DNA of 64,000 bases from contig OX352322.1 of the NCBI GenBank assembly GCA_947090765.1, forward strand, positions 5,697,001 through 5,761,000, given 5' to 3'. Made by a program: the position numbers and the translations under genes. The DNA comes from Pseudomonas sp. MM223 (GTDB lineage: Bacteria > Pseudomonadota > Gammaproteobacteria > Pseudomonadales > Pseudomonadaceae). Of this stretch, positions 42,855 to 51,177 are shown one piece after another (the stretch's first letter is position 1; each line of letters begins with the position of its first letter). Under the pieces are notes generated by a model. It had not been told where the DNA came from. It did no database searches and saw nothing but the letters and a program-made list of their open reading frames with translations.

Positions 42855-43895
42855 ATGCACCTGTCCCTCGACAGCGGCTGGCGCATGCCCGCCGAATGGG
42901 CACGCCACGCGGCAACCTGGATGGTATGGCCACACAACCAGTCCCTGTGGGAAAGCGGCTGGAACGTGCGCCTGGCCGATGTACAGCAGGACTACGCCCG
43001 GGTCGCAGCGGCCATTGCCCGTTTCGAGCCGGTGAAGATGGTGGTCGACCCGTCTGCCGTGGCCAGCGCCCGCGCCCTGTGCGGTGCCAACATCGAGCTG
43101 ATCGAACTGGCCGTGGACGACAGCTGGTGCCGTGACAGCGGCCCAAGCTTCGTCTGCCACCCGCAACATGGCCTGGCCGGCCTGAGCTGGCGCTTCAATG
43201 CCTGGGGCGACAAGTCGCAGCACAGCCTGGACCGCAGCCTGGGCCGACGCATCCTCGACCAACTGGGCCTCGACGGCTTCAGCACGTCGCTGTGCAACGA
43301 AGGCGGTGCGATTCATGTCGACGGCGAAGGCACACTGATTACTACCGAATCGGTGCTGCTCAACCCCAACCGAAACCCTGGCGTCAGCAAGGCCGAGTTC
43401 GAAGCCTGCTTTGCCCGCCACCTGGGCATCCGCAAAACCATTTGGCTGCCAGGTGACCCGCAATATGTCACTGGCGACATGACCGACGGCCACGTCGACG
43501 GCGTCTGTGCCTTCGCCCGCCCCGGCGTGCTGTTGGTCGACGCCACCCATGAGCAAGACTCGGTGTACGCCGAAGTCGTGCGGGAAAACCGCCGCGCCCT
43601 GGAACTGGCCACCGACGCTCAGGGCCGCCATTTCGAACTGCTCGACCTGTACGAAGCAAGCGCCGCCGTCGACCAGGACGCCGAGGTGTTTTGTGCGTCC
43701 TATACCAACTTCTACATCGCCAACGGCGCGATCATCATGCCCGCCTATGGCATCGCTGCCGACCAGGAGGCCGCTGCGCAACTGGCCCACGCCTTCCCGG
43801 GTCGGGAGATCGTGCCGGTGCGCATCGACCACATTGCCCACGGCGGTGGCGGCATTCACTGCATTACCCAGCAACAGCCGGAGGTACAGCCATGA
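42855..43895 (+). CDS. aguA: Agmatine deiminase family protein
   Basis: Cytoplasmic guanidino-group hydrolase of 346 residues. Agmatine deiminase converts agmatine to N-carbamoylputrescine, matching the next gene. Family motifs are present: DDSWCRDSGPSFV (usually WMRD), WRFNAWGDK, CNEGGAIHVDGEGTL, LNPNRNP, MTDGHVDGVCAF, and the catalytic Cys in HGGGGIHCITQQ near the C-terminus. The Met-to-Cys change in the WMRD motif and somewhat short length leave room for a related substrate. CGGAG lies 6 nt before the ATG. Its stop overlaps the next start (ATGA). Confidence 0.85.
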   Translation: MHLSLDSGWRMPAEWARHAATWMVWPHNQSLWESGWNVRLADVQQDYARVAAAIARFEPVKMVVDPSAVASARALCGANIELIELAVDDSWCRDSGPSFVCHPQHGLAGLSWRFNAWGDKSQHSLDRSLGRRILDQLGLDGFSTSLCNEGGAIHVDGEGTLITTESVLLNPNRNPGVSKAEFEACFARHLGIRKTIWLPGDPQYVTGDMTDGHVDGVCAFARPGVLLVDATHEQDSVYAEVVRENRRALELATDAQGRHFELLDLYEASAAVDQDAEVFCASYTNFYIANGAIIMPAYGIAADQEAAAQLAHAFPGREIVPVRIDHIAHGGGGIHCITQQQPEVQP

Positions 43896-44788
43896 GCCTG
43901 CTGCGCGTGGCCACCACGCAAATGCCGTGCAGCTGGGACCTACCTGGCAACCTCGACCGCGCCGAACAACTGGTGCGCCAGGCTGCGGCCAAAGGTGCCC
44001 AGGTAATCCTGCTGCAAGAACTGTTCGCCACACCCTACTTCTGTATCGAACAGGACCACCAGCACCAGGCCCTGGCCCAGCCCTACCCCGACAGCCCGAT
44101 CCTGCAGCGCTTCGCCGCGCTGGCCGGCGAGCTGGGCGTTGTGCTGCCACTGAGCTGGTACGAGCGCGCCGGCAATGCCTTCTTCAATTCGCTGACGGTG
44201 GCCGATGCCGATGGCCGCCTGCTCGGGGTGTACCGCAAGACCCACATCCCCAACGCCATCGGCTACCAGGAGAAGGAATATTTCAGCCCAGGCGACACAG
44301 GCTTCAAGGTCTGGGACACCACCTTTGGCCGCCTGGGCATCGGTATCTGCTGGGACCAGTGGTTCCCCGAAACGGCCCGCTGCCTGGCACTGATGGGGGC
44401 CGAAGTGCTGTTGTTCCCCACCGCCATCGGCTCCGAACCCGGCTGCGCCGAACTGGACTCGCGCGACCATTGGCAGGTGGCCATGCGCGGCCACGCCGCC
44501 GCCAACCTGTTGCCGGTGGTGGCGGCCAATCGCGTGGGCGAGGAAGTGGCCGCCAGCGACGCTTCGCTGAGCATGCGCTTCTACGGTTCGTCGTTCATCT
44601 GCGACCACAAGGGCGCCATGCTCGCCGAAGCCGACCGTGACAACAGCGGCATCTGGCTGCACGACCTGGATCTGGCACGCATGCGCGATGACCGCCTGAG
44701 CTGGGGCATCTACCGTGACCGCCGCCCGGAAATGTACGCCCCCCTGCTGACGCTGGATGGCAAGCATCCACACACCCTGAGGGCCTGA
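43892..44788 (+). CDS. aguB: N-carbamoylputrescine amidohydrolase
   Basis: Nitrilase-superfamily enzyme of 298 residues that hydrolyses N-carbamoylputrescine to putrescine, CO2 and ammonia. The catalytic triad is visible: Glu in ILLQELFATPYF, Lys in VYRKTHIPNAIGY and Cys in GIGICWDQWFPE. The length and the sequence RFYGSSFICDHKG match AguB. The GAGG ribosome site lies in the end of the deiminase gene, with which it overlaps by 4 nt. Together the two enzymes turn agmatine into putrescine. Confidence 0.92.
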   Translation: MSLLRVATTQMPCSWDLPGNLDRAEQLVRQAAAKGAQVILLQELFATPYFCIEQDHQHQALAQPYPDSPILQRFAALAGELGVVLPLSWYERAGNAFFNSLTVADADGRLLGVYRKTHIPNAIGYQEKEYFSPGDTGFKVWDTTFGRLGIGICWDQWFPETARCLALMGAEVLLFPTAIGSEPGCAELDSRDHWQVAMRGHAAANLLPVVAANRVGEEVAASDASLSMRFYGSSFICDHKGAMLAEADRDNSGIWLHDLDLARMRDDRLSWGIYRDRRPEMYAPLLTLDGKHPHTLRA

Positions 44789-44790
44789 GC

Positions 44791-45876
44791 ATGAAACGCC
44801 ACGTTCTAGCCGCATTGGCGCTGGCCATTTGCGCCAGCCAGGCCCAGGCCGAGCAGCCCGTGCTGCGCCTGTACAACTGGGCCGACTATTTTGCCGAAGA
44901 CACCCTCAAGCAGTTCACGGCCGAAACCGGTATCCAGGTGATCTACGACGTGATGGACGGCAGTGAAGTGCTTGAAGCCAAGCTGATGTCCGGGCGCAGT
45001 GGCTACGACCTGGTGTTCCCCGGTGACACCGTTGCCGAGCGGCTGATGCGTGCCGGCAGCTTGCAGCCACTGGACCACAGCCGCCTTGAGGCACTGGACG
45101 ACATCGAACCTGGCCTGCGCCAGCTGCATGCCCGCTATCCCAAGGCCAGCCAGGCGACCGTGCCCTATACCTGGGGCACCATCGGCCTGACGGTGAATGC
45201 CGACAAAGTCCGCCAGCGCATGCCCGATGCGCCGCTGGACAACCTCGACCTGCTGTTCAAGCCGGAGCTGGCCGCCAAGTTTGCCGATTGCGGTATCTCG
45301 GTCATCGACTCGCCCGACGAAGTGTTGGCGGTGGTCCTCAACTACCTGGGCCGCGAGCCACGCAGCGCCAAGCGTGAAGACCTCGCCGCCGCCAGCGCAC
45401 TGCTCAAGGCCATACGCCCGTATGTGCGCAAGTTCCAGTCGCAGCCGGTGACCGAACTGGTCAACGAGAACCTGTGCGTGTCCCTGGGCTACAGCGGCGA
45501 CGTGATCCAGGCCCAGCGCACGGCCGAGGCCGCCGGCAAGCACCTGGACTTCCAGTACCGCGTACCCCGCCAAGGCACCACGGTATGGATGGACACCATG
45601 GCCATCCCGGCCGATGCCAAGCACCCGGAATACGCCTATCGTTTCATCAACTTCGTCATGCGCCCGGCGAACATGGCTGCCATCAGCAACTTCACCGGTT
45701 ACCCCACTGCCAGCGCCAAGGCGCGCCAGGCGGTGGACCCACGCATGCGCGACAACCCCGATATCTACCTCGACGAAGCAACCTATGCCCGGCTGATCCC
45801 GGGCCGCGATATTCCACAGGCCGACATGCGTGCACGCATGCGCGTGTGGACGCGCTTCAAGACTGCACAGGACTGA
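44791..45876 (+). CDS. Polyamine ABC transporter substrate-binding protein (PotF/SpuD-like)
   Basis: Periplasmic binding protein of 361 residues. A signal peptide ends at ASQAQA (about residue 20). The mature start VLRLYNWADYFAEDTLKQF is the PotD/PotF signature; later landmarks are YDVMDGSEVLEAKLMSGRSG, ATVPYTWGTIGLTVNADKV and TTVWMDTMAIPADAKHP. It should bind putrescine, spermidine or agmatine. No permease or ATPase gene lies nearby, so it either serves a transporter encoded elsewhere or acts as a sensor. It starts 2 nt after aguB. Confidence 0.88.
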   Translation: MKRHVLAALALAICASQAQAEQPVLRLYNWADYFAEDTLKQFTAETGIQVIYDVMDGSEVLEAKLMSGRSGYDLVFPGDTVAERLMRAGSLQPLDHSRLEALDDIEPGLRQLHARYPKASQATVPYTWGTIGLTVNADKVRQRMPDAPLDNLDLLFKPELAAKFADCGISVIDSPDEVLAVVLNYLGREPRSAKREDLAAASALLKAIRPYVRKFQSQPVTELVNENLCVSLGYSGDVIQAQRTAEAAGKHLDFQYRVPRQGTTVWMDTMAIPADAKHPEYAYRFINFVMRPANMAAISNFTGYPTASAKARQAVDPRMRDNPDIYLDEATYARLIPGRDIPQADMRARMRVWTRFKTAQD

Positions 45877-45879
45877 GCC

Positions 45880-46989
45880 ATGCCAAGCCGTAGAACCTTC
45901 CTGCAACTGTCGCTGGCCGCAGGCCTCGGTGCTGGCCTTGGCCTGCCCCTGGGCCTGGCTCGTGCCGAAGAGCCCGGGCGCTGGTTCATGCCTGACGAGG
46001 GCGAACCGCAGCAACGCGCCTTTATCGCCTTCGGCGCCCAGGATGCCATCTGGGAAGACTTCACCGCCGATGTGCAAGCCGCCCTGGGCCGTATTGCCCA
46101 GGCCATCGCGCGTTATCAGCCAGTCACCGTGTTCTGCCGGGCCGGCGAACGCAAGCTGGCCGAGCAGCACTGCGCCAGCCCGCGCACACGCTTTGTCGAG
46201 TGCGACCTGGACGACATCTGGATGCGCGACATCGGCGCCAACTTCGTCCTCGATGACGCTGGCGCGCTGGGCGCGGTGGACTTCAACTTCAACGGCTGGG
46301 GCAACAAGCAGCGCCACCGCAACGATGCCCAGCTGGCCAAGCGGGTCGCCACCCTCGCCGGCGCCCGCTACCAGCGCAGCGAACTGGTGGGTGAAGGTGG
46401 CGCCATCGAAGTGGATGGCCATGGCACTGGCATCATGACCGAAAGCAGCTGGATCAATGCCAACCGCAACCCGGGCTGGAGCAAGGCCGAGGTAGAGGCC
46501 GAGCTCAAGGAGCGCCTGGGGTTGAGCAAGGTTATCTGGCTGCCGGGTATCGCCGGTGAGGACATCACTGACGGGCATGTGGATTTCTATGCCCGCTTCG
46601 TGCGGCCGGGGGTGGTGATCGCCAACCTGGACAACGACCCGGATTCATATGACCACGCCGTGACACGCAGGCACCTGGAGATTCTCAAGCGCGCCACCGA
46701 TGCCGAGGGCCGGACGTTGCAGGTTCATGTCGTTTCACCGCCACAGCGGGGGCGGCGTAACAGGTTCAGCAAGGGCAACGACGACTTTGCGGCGGGGTAC
46801 ATCAACTACTTTGTGATCAATGGCGCGATCATCGCGCCGCAGTTTGGTGATGCTCAGGCGGATGAAAAGGCCCGGGCGTTGCTGGCGGCGTTGTACCCGG
46901 GGCGGGATATCGTGCAGCTGGACATTGATGCCATTGCGGCCGGGGGTGGCGGGATTCACTGTGTGACCCATCAGTGCCCGGCTGTTTGA
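45880..46989 (+). CDS. Exported agmatine deiminase-family protein with Tat signal
   Basis: A 369-residue deiminase-fold protein with a twin-arginine signal: SRRTFLQ at residues about 3-9, then LSLAAGLGAGLGLPLGLARA. The mature enzyme keeps the family motifs DDIWMRDIGANFV, FNGWGNKQ, GEGGAIEVDGHGT, NANRNPGW, ITDGHVDFYARF, and the catalytic Cys in GGGGIHCVTHQCP. A periplasmic agmatine or peptidyl-arginine deiminase would act before uptake by the binding protein encoded just upstream (3-nt gap). It is a distinct paralogue of the first gene. The substrate is not provable from sequence. Confidence 0.86.
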   Translation: MPSRRTFLQLSLAAGLGAGLGLPLGLARAEEPGRWFMPDEGEPQQRAFIAFGAQDAIWEDFTADVQAALGRIAQAIARYQPVTVFCRAGERKLAEQHCASPRTRFVECDLDDIWMRDIGANFVLDDAGALGAVDFNFNGWGNKQRHRNDAQLAKRVATLAGARYQRSELVGEGGAIEVDGHGTGIMTESSWINANRNPGWSKAEVEAELKERLGLSKVIWLPGIAGEDITDGHVDFYARFVRPGVVIANLDNDPDSYDHAVTRRHLEILKRATDAEGRTLQVHVVSPPQRGRRNRFSKGNDDFAAGYINYFVINGAIIAPQFGDAQADEKARALLAALYPGRDIVQLDIDAIAAGGGGIHCVTHQCPAV

Positions 46990-47044
46990 AGGGTGTTGCC
47001 TGACCTGGCCTCTTCGCGGGTTGATTTCAAGGCAAACACAAGCC

Positions 47045-47085
47045 CTGTAGGAGCGGCTTTAGCCGCGAAGGGGCCGGCACAGGTC
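47045..47085. repeat. Single REP-like hairpin
   Basis: CTGTAGGAGCGGCTTTAGCCGCGAAGGGGCC contains the short hairpin GCGGCTTTAGCCGC. It is a single TGTAGGAGC-class element between convergent genes. Confidence 0.75.
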
Positions 47086-47088
47086 GAT

Positions 47089-47622
47089 TCAATCGCGGCG
47101 CCGACGACGCCCGGTGATCATCGACAACGGCAGGTTCTCGCGTAGGCGCACACTCTCGTAGATGGCCGCCAGCACATGCACACACACCAGCGCCAACACC
47201 GCATCGGCCAACCAGCTGTGCAGGTCGGTCGGCCAGTCCTCTCCCCACAAAGCATCCACCTCTTGCGACGCCCACCCGGTCAGGACCAACCCTGCGATAC
47301 CGGTCAGCATCAACAGCATGACCAACGCGCCAATCGGCGAATGCCCCAGGCGATGACAAGGCTCGCCGCGCAGCAGCGCACGGGCATGCCCTGCCAGACG
47401 CGCCGGGGTTGGCCAGAAGTCGGCCCAACGCGCGCTGGGTGGCCCGACAAAGCCCCAGACCACACGCAACACGACACAAGCCAGTGCGTAGTAACCCAGC
47501 CACTGGTGCCAGTCGTCACCTTCTTCGTTGAAAAAATAGTCAGCGAAGAACACACCGGCGATGGACAGATGGCACAGCCGCAGGAACGGGTCCCACAGCT
47601 GCACCGCGCCGTTGCTGCTCAA
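47089..47622 (-). CDS. Cytochrome b561-type membrane protein
   Basis: A 177-residue dihaem cytochrome b of the Ni/Fe-hydrogenase-type b subunit/b561 family. Four helices carry the likely haem-ligand histidines: RLCHLSIAGVFFADYFF, WHQWLGYYALACVVLRVVW, GHSPIGALVMLLMLTGIAG and LHSWLADAVLALVCVHVLAA. It would move electrons in the inner membrane. Its start overlaps the PepSY-domain gene by 4 nt (ATGA), a pairing often seen for b561 proteins linked to small secreted partners. Confidence 0.87.
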   Translation of the reverse strand: MSSNGAVQLWDPFLRLCHLSIAGVFFADYFFNEEGDDWHQWLGYYALACVVLRVVWGFVGPPSARWADFWPTPARLAGHARALLRGEPCHRLGHSPIGALVMLLMLTGIAGLVLTGWASQEVDALWGEDWPTDLHSWLADAVLALVCVHVLAAIYESVRLRENLPLSMITGRRRRRD

Positions 47623-47885
47623 TCGTGGTACTCGGACTTGACCGCCTTGCCGGTCACCGGATCATGGTAGATCTCGACCTTGCGTCCCTCCTTGTCGAAA
47701 CCGTAGATCTCGTAGCAGTTGCCCTTGGTAACCTTGAACTTGTTGATCTTGTAACCCTGCTCCTTGAGCTGGGCCTGGAACTTTTCCTGGTCTTGCCAGG
47801 TGCTTTTGTCTGCGGTGGTGCATTGGGTGGCGGCGAATACTGTGCTGCTGCCGATCAGAAGCGTCAGGGCGATCAGGATGCGCAT
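47619..47885 (-). CDS. PepSY-domain secreted protein
   Basis: An 88-residue protein with a signal peptide (LIALTLLIGSSTVFA, cut near residue 18) and a mature PepSY-like domain: FQAQLKEQGYKINKFKVTKG, CYEIYGFDKEGRKVEIYHD and VTGKAVKSEYHD. It should be periplasmic. I start at the ATG at 47885 since GGAG lies 9 nt before; an ATG at 47900 has no ribosome site. It is co-translated with the cytochrome b561 gene, which suggests it serves as its partner or modulates it. Confidence 0.82.
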   Translation of the reverse strand: MRILIALTLLIGSSTVFAATQCTTADKSTWQDQEKFQAQLKEQGYKINKFKVTKGNCYEIYGFDKEGRKVEIYHDPVTGKAVKSEYHD

Positions 47886-48050
47886 GGGTATGGGCTCCAT
47901 TCAGTTGAGTGAAACAGCACGAAATTCAGCTTAGTTGGATAGAACGCCAAGCGCCCATTGATTTGTTTTTCACATCAATACGAAAGAAAAACAAACTTAA
48001 CAAATGAGCCAAAGCCACCGATGCTTGGGCATTACGCCCATTGCACGGAG

Positions 48051-48058
48051 AACAACAA
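48051..48058 (+). promoter_or_regulatory. Hfq/Crc catabolite-repression motif at the thiolase start
   Basis: AACAACAA fits the AANAANAA motif bound by Hfq with Crc in pseudomonads and lies between GGAG and the ATG at 48060, the usual place for translational repression. Confidence 0.65.
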
Positions 48059-48059
48059 C

Positions 48060-49238
48060 ATGAACGACGTGGTCATCGTCGCCGCTACCCGTACCGCCAT
48101 TGGCAGCTTCCAGGGCGCCCTGGCCACGGTACCTGCGGTCGACCTCGGTGCCGCCGTGATCAAACGCCTGCTGGAGCAGACCGGGCTGGACCCGGCGCAA
48201 GTGGACGAAGTAATCCTCGGCCAGGTGCTCACCGCCGGCGCCGGGCAAAACCCGGCACGCCAGGCTGCGATCAAGGCTGGCCTGCCCTACAGCGTACCGG
48301 CACTGACCCTGAACAAGGTCTGCGGTTCGGGCCTCAAGGCCCTGCACCTGGCTGCCCAGGCTATCCGCTGCGGTGATGCCGAGGTGGTGATTGCCGGTGG
48401 CCAGGAGAACATGAGCCTTGCCCCCTACGTGATGCCCTCGGCCCGTACCGGCCAGCGCATGGGCCATGGCCAGCTGATCGACAGCATGATCACCGATGGC
48501 CTGTGGGATGCCTTCAACGACTACCACATGGGCATCACCGCCGAGAACCTTGTGGATAAGTACAGCCTCAGCCGTGAACAGCAGGACGCCTTTGCCGCCG
48601 AATCGCAGCGCAAGGCGGTGGCGGCGATCGAGGCCGGGCGCTTCGATGATGAGATCACCCCGATCGTGATGCCGCAGAAAAAGGGCGAGCCCAAAGTGTT
48701 TGCGCGCGACGAACAGCCACGTCCGGACACCACCGCTGAGTCCCTGGCCAAACTGCGCCCTGCGTTCAAGAAGGACGGTAGCGTTACCGCTGGCAATGCC
48801 TCTAGCCTGAATGACGGTGCAGCCGCCGTGCTACTGATGAGTGCCGCCAAGGCCAAGGCTTTGGGCCTACCGGTACTGGCGAAGATCGCGGCCTATGCCA
48901 GTGCCGGCGTAGACCCGGCAATCATGGGTATCGGCCCGGTTTCAGCGACCCAGCGTTGCCTGGACAAAGCCGGCTGGCAGCTGGCCGAACTGGACCTGAT
49001 CGAAGCCAACGAAGCCTTTGCCGCACAGGCATTGGCGGTGGGCAAGGTACTGGAATGGGATGCTGCGCGGGTCAACGTGAATGGCGGGGCGATTGCCCTG
49101 GGCCACCCGATTGGCGCCTCCGGGTGCCGGGTACTGGTGACCTTGCTGCACGAGATGATCAAGCGGGATGTGAAGAAGGGCTTGGCCACCTTGTGCATTG
49201 GTGGCGGGCAAGGGGTCGCGCTGGCGATCGAGCGCTGA
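48060..49238 (+). CDS. atoB: Acetyl-CoA acetyltransferase (thiolase)
   Basis: Thiolase of 392 residues that interconverts acetoacetyl-CoA plus CoA and two acetyl-CoA. The nucleophile Cys is in [17 protein letters not shown], the catalytic His in [15 protein letters not shown] and the second Cys in [14 protein letters not shown]. The biosynthetic-type motif [11 protein letters not shown] is intact. GGAG lies 9 nt before the ATG, with a CA-rich Hfq/Crc motif between. It is a single gene between the PepSY gene and a REP pair. It may feed on acetoacetate from the hmg pathway after CoA transfer. Confidence 0.93.
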   Translation: MNDVVIVAATRTAIGSFQGALATVPAVDLGAAVIKRLLEQTGLDPAQVDEVILGQVLTAGAGQNPARQAAIKAGLPYSVPALTLNKVCGSGLKALHLAAQAIRCGDAEVVIAGGQENMSLAPYVMPSARTGQRMGHGQLIDSMITDGLWDAFNDYHMGITAENLVDKYSLSREQQDAFAAESQRKAVAAIEAGRFDDEITPIVMPQKKGEPKVFARDEQPRPDTTAESLAKLRPAFKKDGSVTAGNASSLNDGAAAVLLMSAAKAKALGLPVLAKIAAYASAGVDPAIMGIGPVSATQRCLDKAGWQLAELDLIEANEAFAAQALAVGKVLEWDAARVNVNGGAIALGHPIGASGCRVLVTLLHEMIKRDVKKGLATLCIGGGQGVALAIER

Positions 49239-49258
49239 GTCAGGATTGATGCAAGCAG

Positions 49259-49360
49259 GCCCGGCCCTTTCGCCGGCAAGCCAGCTCCCACAGGGACCGC
49301 ACAAATTTCAGGGTTTGTGCAGTACATGTGGGAGCGCGGCTTGCTGGCGATAGGGCCGGG
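49259..49360. repeat. REP pair (inverted)
   Basis: Inverted REP copies between the convergent thiolase and SDR genes; the right copy has diverged (GGAGCGCGGCTTGCTGGCG). Confidence 0.85.
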
Positions 49361-49385
49361 CCTGTCTACATGGCCAACTCAGCCT

Positions 49386-50105
49386 TCAGAACCGCTCATC
49401 AGCAATCGCCGGGAGGGTCAGCTCCCGCACATAACTGGCCGCCGAAAGCTCCAGTAGCGTTCGCACCATCAGCACCACATCGTGCAGTGGAATCAGCCCC
49501 CCTTCCCCACGCGCCGCAGCCTCGGCCACTGGCATGTCCAGGCTGTCTTCGGTATTCAGGTACCCCAGGTTCAGGCACGTCCCCCCAAGGCCCCGCTCCC
49601 GATAGCCTTCGCGCAGCGCTTCGGCAATGCCGCGCAGGGCGAATTTAGAGGCGGCGAAGGTCACTTCCGGGCGACCGCTCTGGGGCAGGCCCGAGGTAGA
49701 ACCGGTGAGGATGATCCGTGGCTTTTCGCTTTTCAGCAGCAACGGCAGTAGCCGCTTGATCAGCAGGATGGTCGCCGTGATGTTGCAGTCGACCATGCGC
49801 TGCAACGTCACATCACGGTCTTCGAGGAAGCTGTAGTGCGCCTCGAATGCTTCAGCCTCCCACAGGCCGAGGTTGTAGATCAGCGTGTCAACACCACCCT
49901 CGGCCAAGGCCTGGGAAATGGTCTCTACAGCGGCGGCCGGCTCGCCGAGATCGGCTTCGATCCACCGGGCCTGGATATCCTTGCCGACGTTCACTGCCGC
50001 TGGTTTGGTGCGCGACACTCCGATCAACGTGTCGCCCGGTTTGCCCAGCCCTTGCATGAACGCCATGCCCAGGCCCTTGCTGGCACCGACTACCAGAACT
50101 CGCAT
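49386..50105 (-). CDS. Short-chain dehydrogenase/reductase
   Basis: An SDR of 239 residues. The nucleotide motif is VLVVGASKGLGMAFMQGLGK, followed by IYNLGLWEAEAFE in place of the usual NNAG, and a catalytic Ser in ILTGSTSGLPQSG. The Tyr-x3-Lys position reads FAASKFALRGIA, so Tyr is replaced by Phe. That change could make it a non-catalytic or altered SDR. The ATG at 50105 has GGGAG 8 nt upstream. It is in the same direction as the MetE-like gene, which ends 63 nt upstream of its start codon. Confidence 0.8.
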   Translation of the reverse strand: MRVLVVGASKGLGMAFMQGLGKPGDTLIGVSRTKPAAVNVGKDIQARWIEADLGEPAAAVETISQALAEGGVDTLIYNLGLWEAEAFEAHYSFLEDRDVTLQRMVDCNITATILLIKRLLPLLLKSEKPRIILTGSTSGLPQSGRPEVTFAASKFALRGIAEALREGYRERGLGGTCLNLGYLNTEDSLDMPVAEAAARGEGGLIPLHDVVLMVRTLLELSAASYVRELTLPAIADERF

Positions 50106-50168
50106 CGCATCACTCCCTGTCGATTTGAACAAGAGCCGGTATTCTAGGGCGGTTTGCAGTGCCTGTGC

Positions 50169-50969
50169 TCAAGCCGCAGCGCGGTTCTCTTCCAGCGCAG
50201 CAGCCAGCATGGCCACTTCCTGGCACTTCTGCACGGCCACTTCCACCGGGCTGCGCGACAACGAGCAGGCCGGCGCCAGCCACAGCCGCTCCCCCAGACG
50301 CTCATAAGCATCGTGCAGCAGGTCAAGGGTCGCGCCCAGGTTGCAAGGCGCGGCGTTGCGGCCGTCAACCAGGCCCAGCGACAGCACTTTGTAGGCCGGC
50401 AGGCGGTCGAGAATGGTCACGTATTGGTCGGGTGCCTGCACCAAGTCGATGTGCAAGCCATCGACCGGCAGGTTCGCGGCCAGGCCCAGGTTGCTTGCAA
50501 GGCCACCATTGTAAGTGGCGATCAGCTTCTTCAAGGGCGCGCGCTGAAGGATGTTGTAGACGCGCTCGAAAGCGTTTTTCCAATCCTGCGGCAGGTCTTC
50601 GGCGAGAATCGGTTCATCGATCTGCACCCACTCGACGCCTAGGGCAGCCAGGTGGTTGAGATGCTGGTCATACAGCGGCAGCAGGCGGTCAAGGCACTCC
50701 AGCTTGTCGGTGCCGTCGTTGCTTTCGCCCTGCCACAGATAGGTCAATGGGCCGATCACCACTGGCTTGACCGCATGGCCCAACGTCTTGGCTTGTGCCA
50801 CTTCGTCGAAAAGTTGCGCCCAGATCAGGTCGAACGGTTGGTCAAACCAGGCAAAGTCGCCCACTGGCAGCAGTTCGATGCCGGCATCCTTTTGCACCTG
50901 CCATTGGCGGGCACGCAGCTCGCTATCGTGGTTGATGCGCGGAAAGCCCAGGTTGTGTGCCAGTGCCAT
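50169..50969 (-). CDS. Shortened MetE-like protein (N-terminal domain only)
   Basis: A 266-residue protein matching only the N-terminal half of cobalamin-independent methionine synthase, which is about 755 residues. Recognisable parts are LAHNLGFPRI, ELRARQWQVQKDAGIELLPV, GHAVKPVVIGPLTYLWQGES, GVEWVQIDEPIL and CSLSRSPVEV. Compared with E. coli MetE as I remember it, about three internal blocks are missing in frame, and the whole C-terminal catalytic, zinc-binding half is absent. So it cannot be a normal methionine synthase. The reading frame is open and it is divergent from an MTHFR gene over paired regulator-like repeats, which suggests a kept function. A decaying gene is the alternative. 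Confidence 0.75.
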   Translation of the reverse strand: MALAHNLGFPRINHDSELRARQWQVQKDAGIELLPVGDFAWFDQPFDLIWAQLFDEVAQAKTLGHAVKPVVIGPLTYLWQGESNDGTDKLECLDRLLPLYDQHLNHLAALGVEWVQIDEPILAEDLPQDWKNAFERVYNILQRAPLKKLIATYNGGLASNLGLAANLPVDGLHIDLVQAPDQYVTILDRLPAYKVLSLGLVDGRNAAPCNLGATLDLLHDAYERLGERLWLAPACSLSRSPVEVAVQKCQEVAMLAAALEENRAAA

Positions 50970-51024
50970 GTCTTGTCCCTTCAGCCTGCATAAATGAATG
51001 AGGGGATTGTCCGGCTGGCACCGG

Positions 51025-51060
51025 TTTGAGACAAACTCATTAATTTTGAGATGAACTCAA
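51025..51060. promoter_or_regulatory. Paired TGAG-N5-CTCA palindromes between the MetE-like and MTHFR genes
   Basis: TTTGAG-ACAAA-CTCAT (51025-51040) and TTGAG-ATGAA-CTCAA (51046-51060) have centres exactly 20 bp apart, two helix turns. They resemble the MetR consensus TGAA-N5-TTCA and suggest shared control of both divergent genes by a MetR-like LysR protein. Confidence 0.6.
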
Positions 51061-51177
51061 GATTTTTTCATGATCAGGCTAATGTCTCATTCAGAGCACC
51101 ACCCTGCGCATCCGGACATGACCCCGCACGCCTTCTGCCGCACAATGCCACCCTGACCACACCAGGTGCCCGGCCAC

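Noticed and set aside
47886..48059. Riboswitch-like leader before the thiolase gene
   Set aside because: The gap is short and AT-rich, with no conserved fold I recognise; the CA motif explains regulation more simply.
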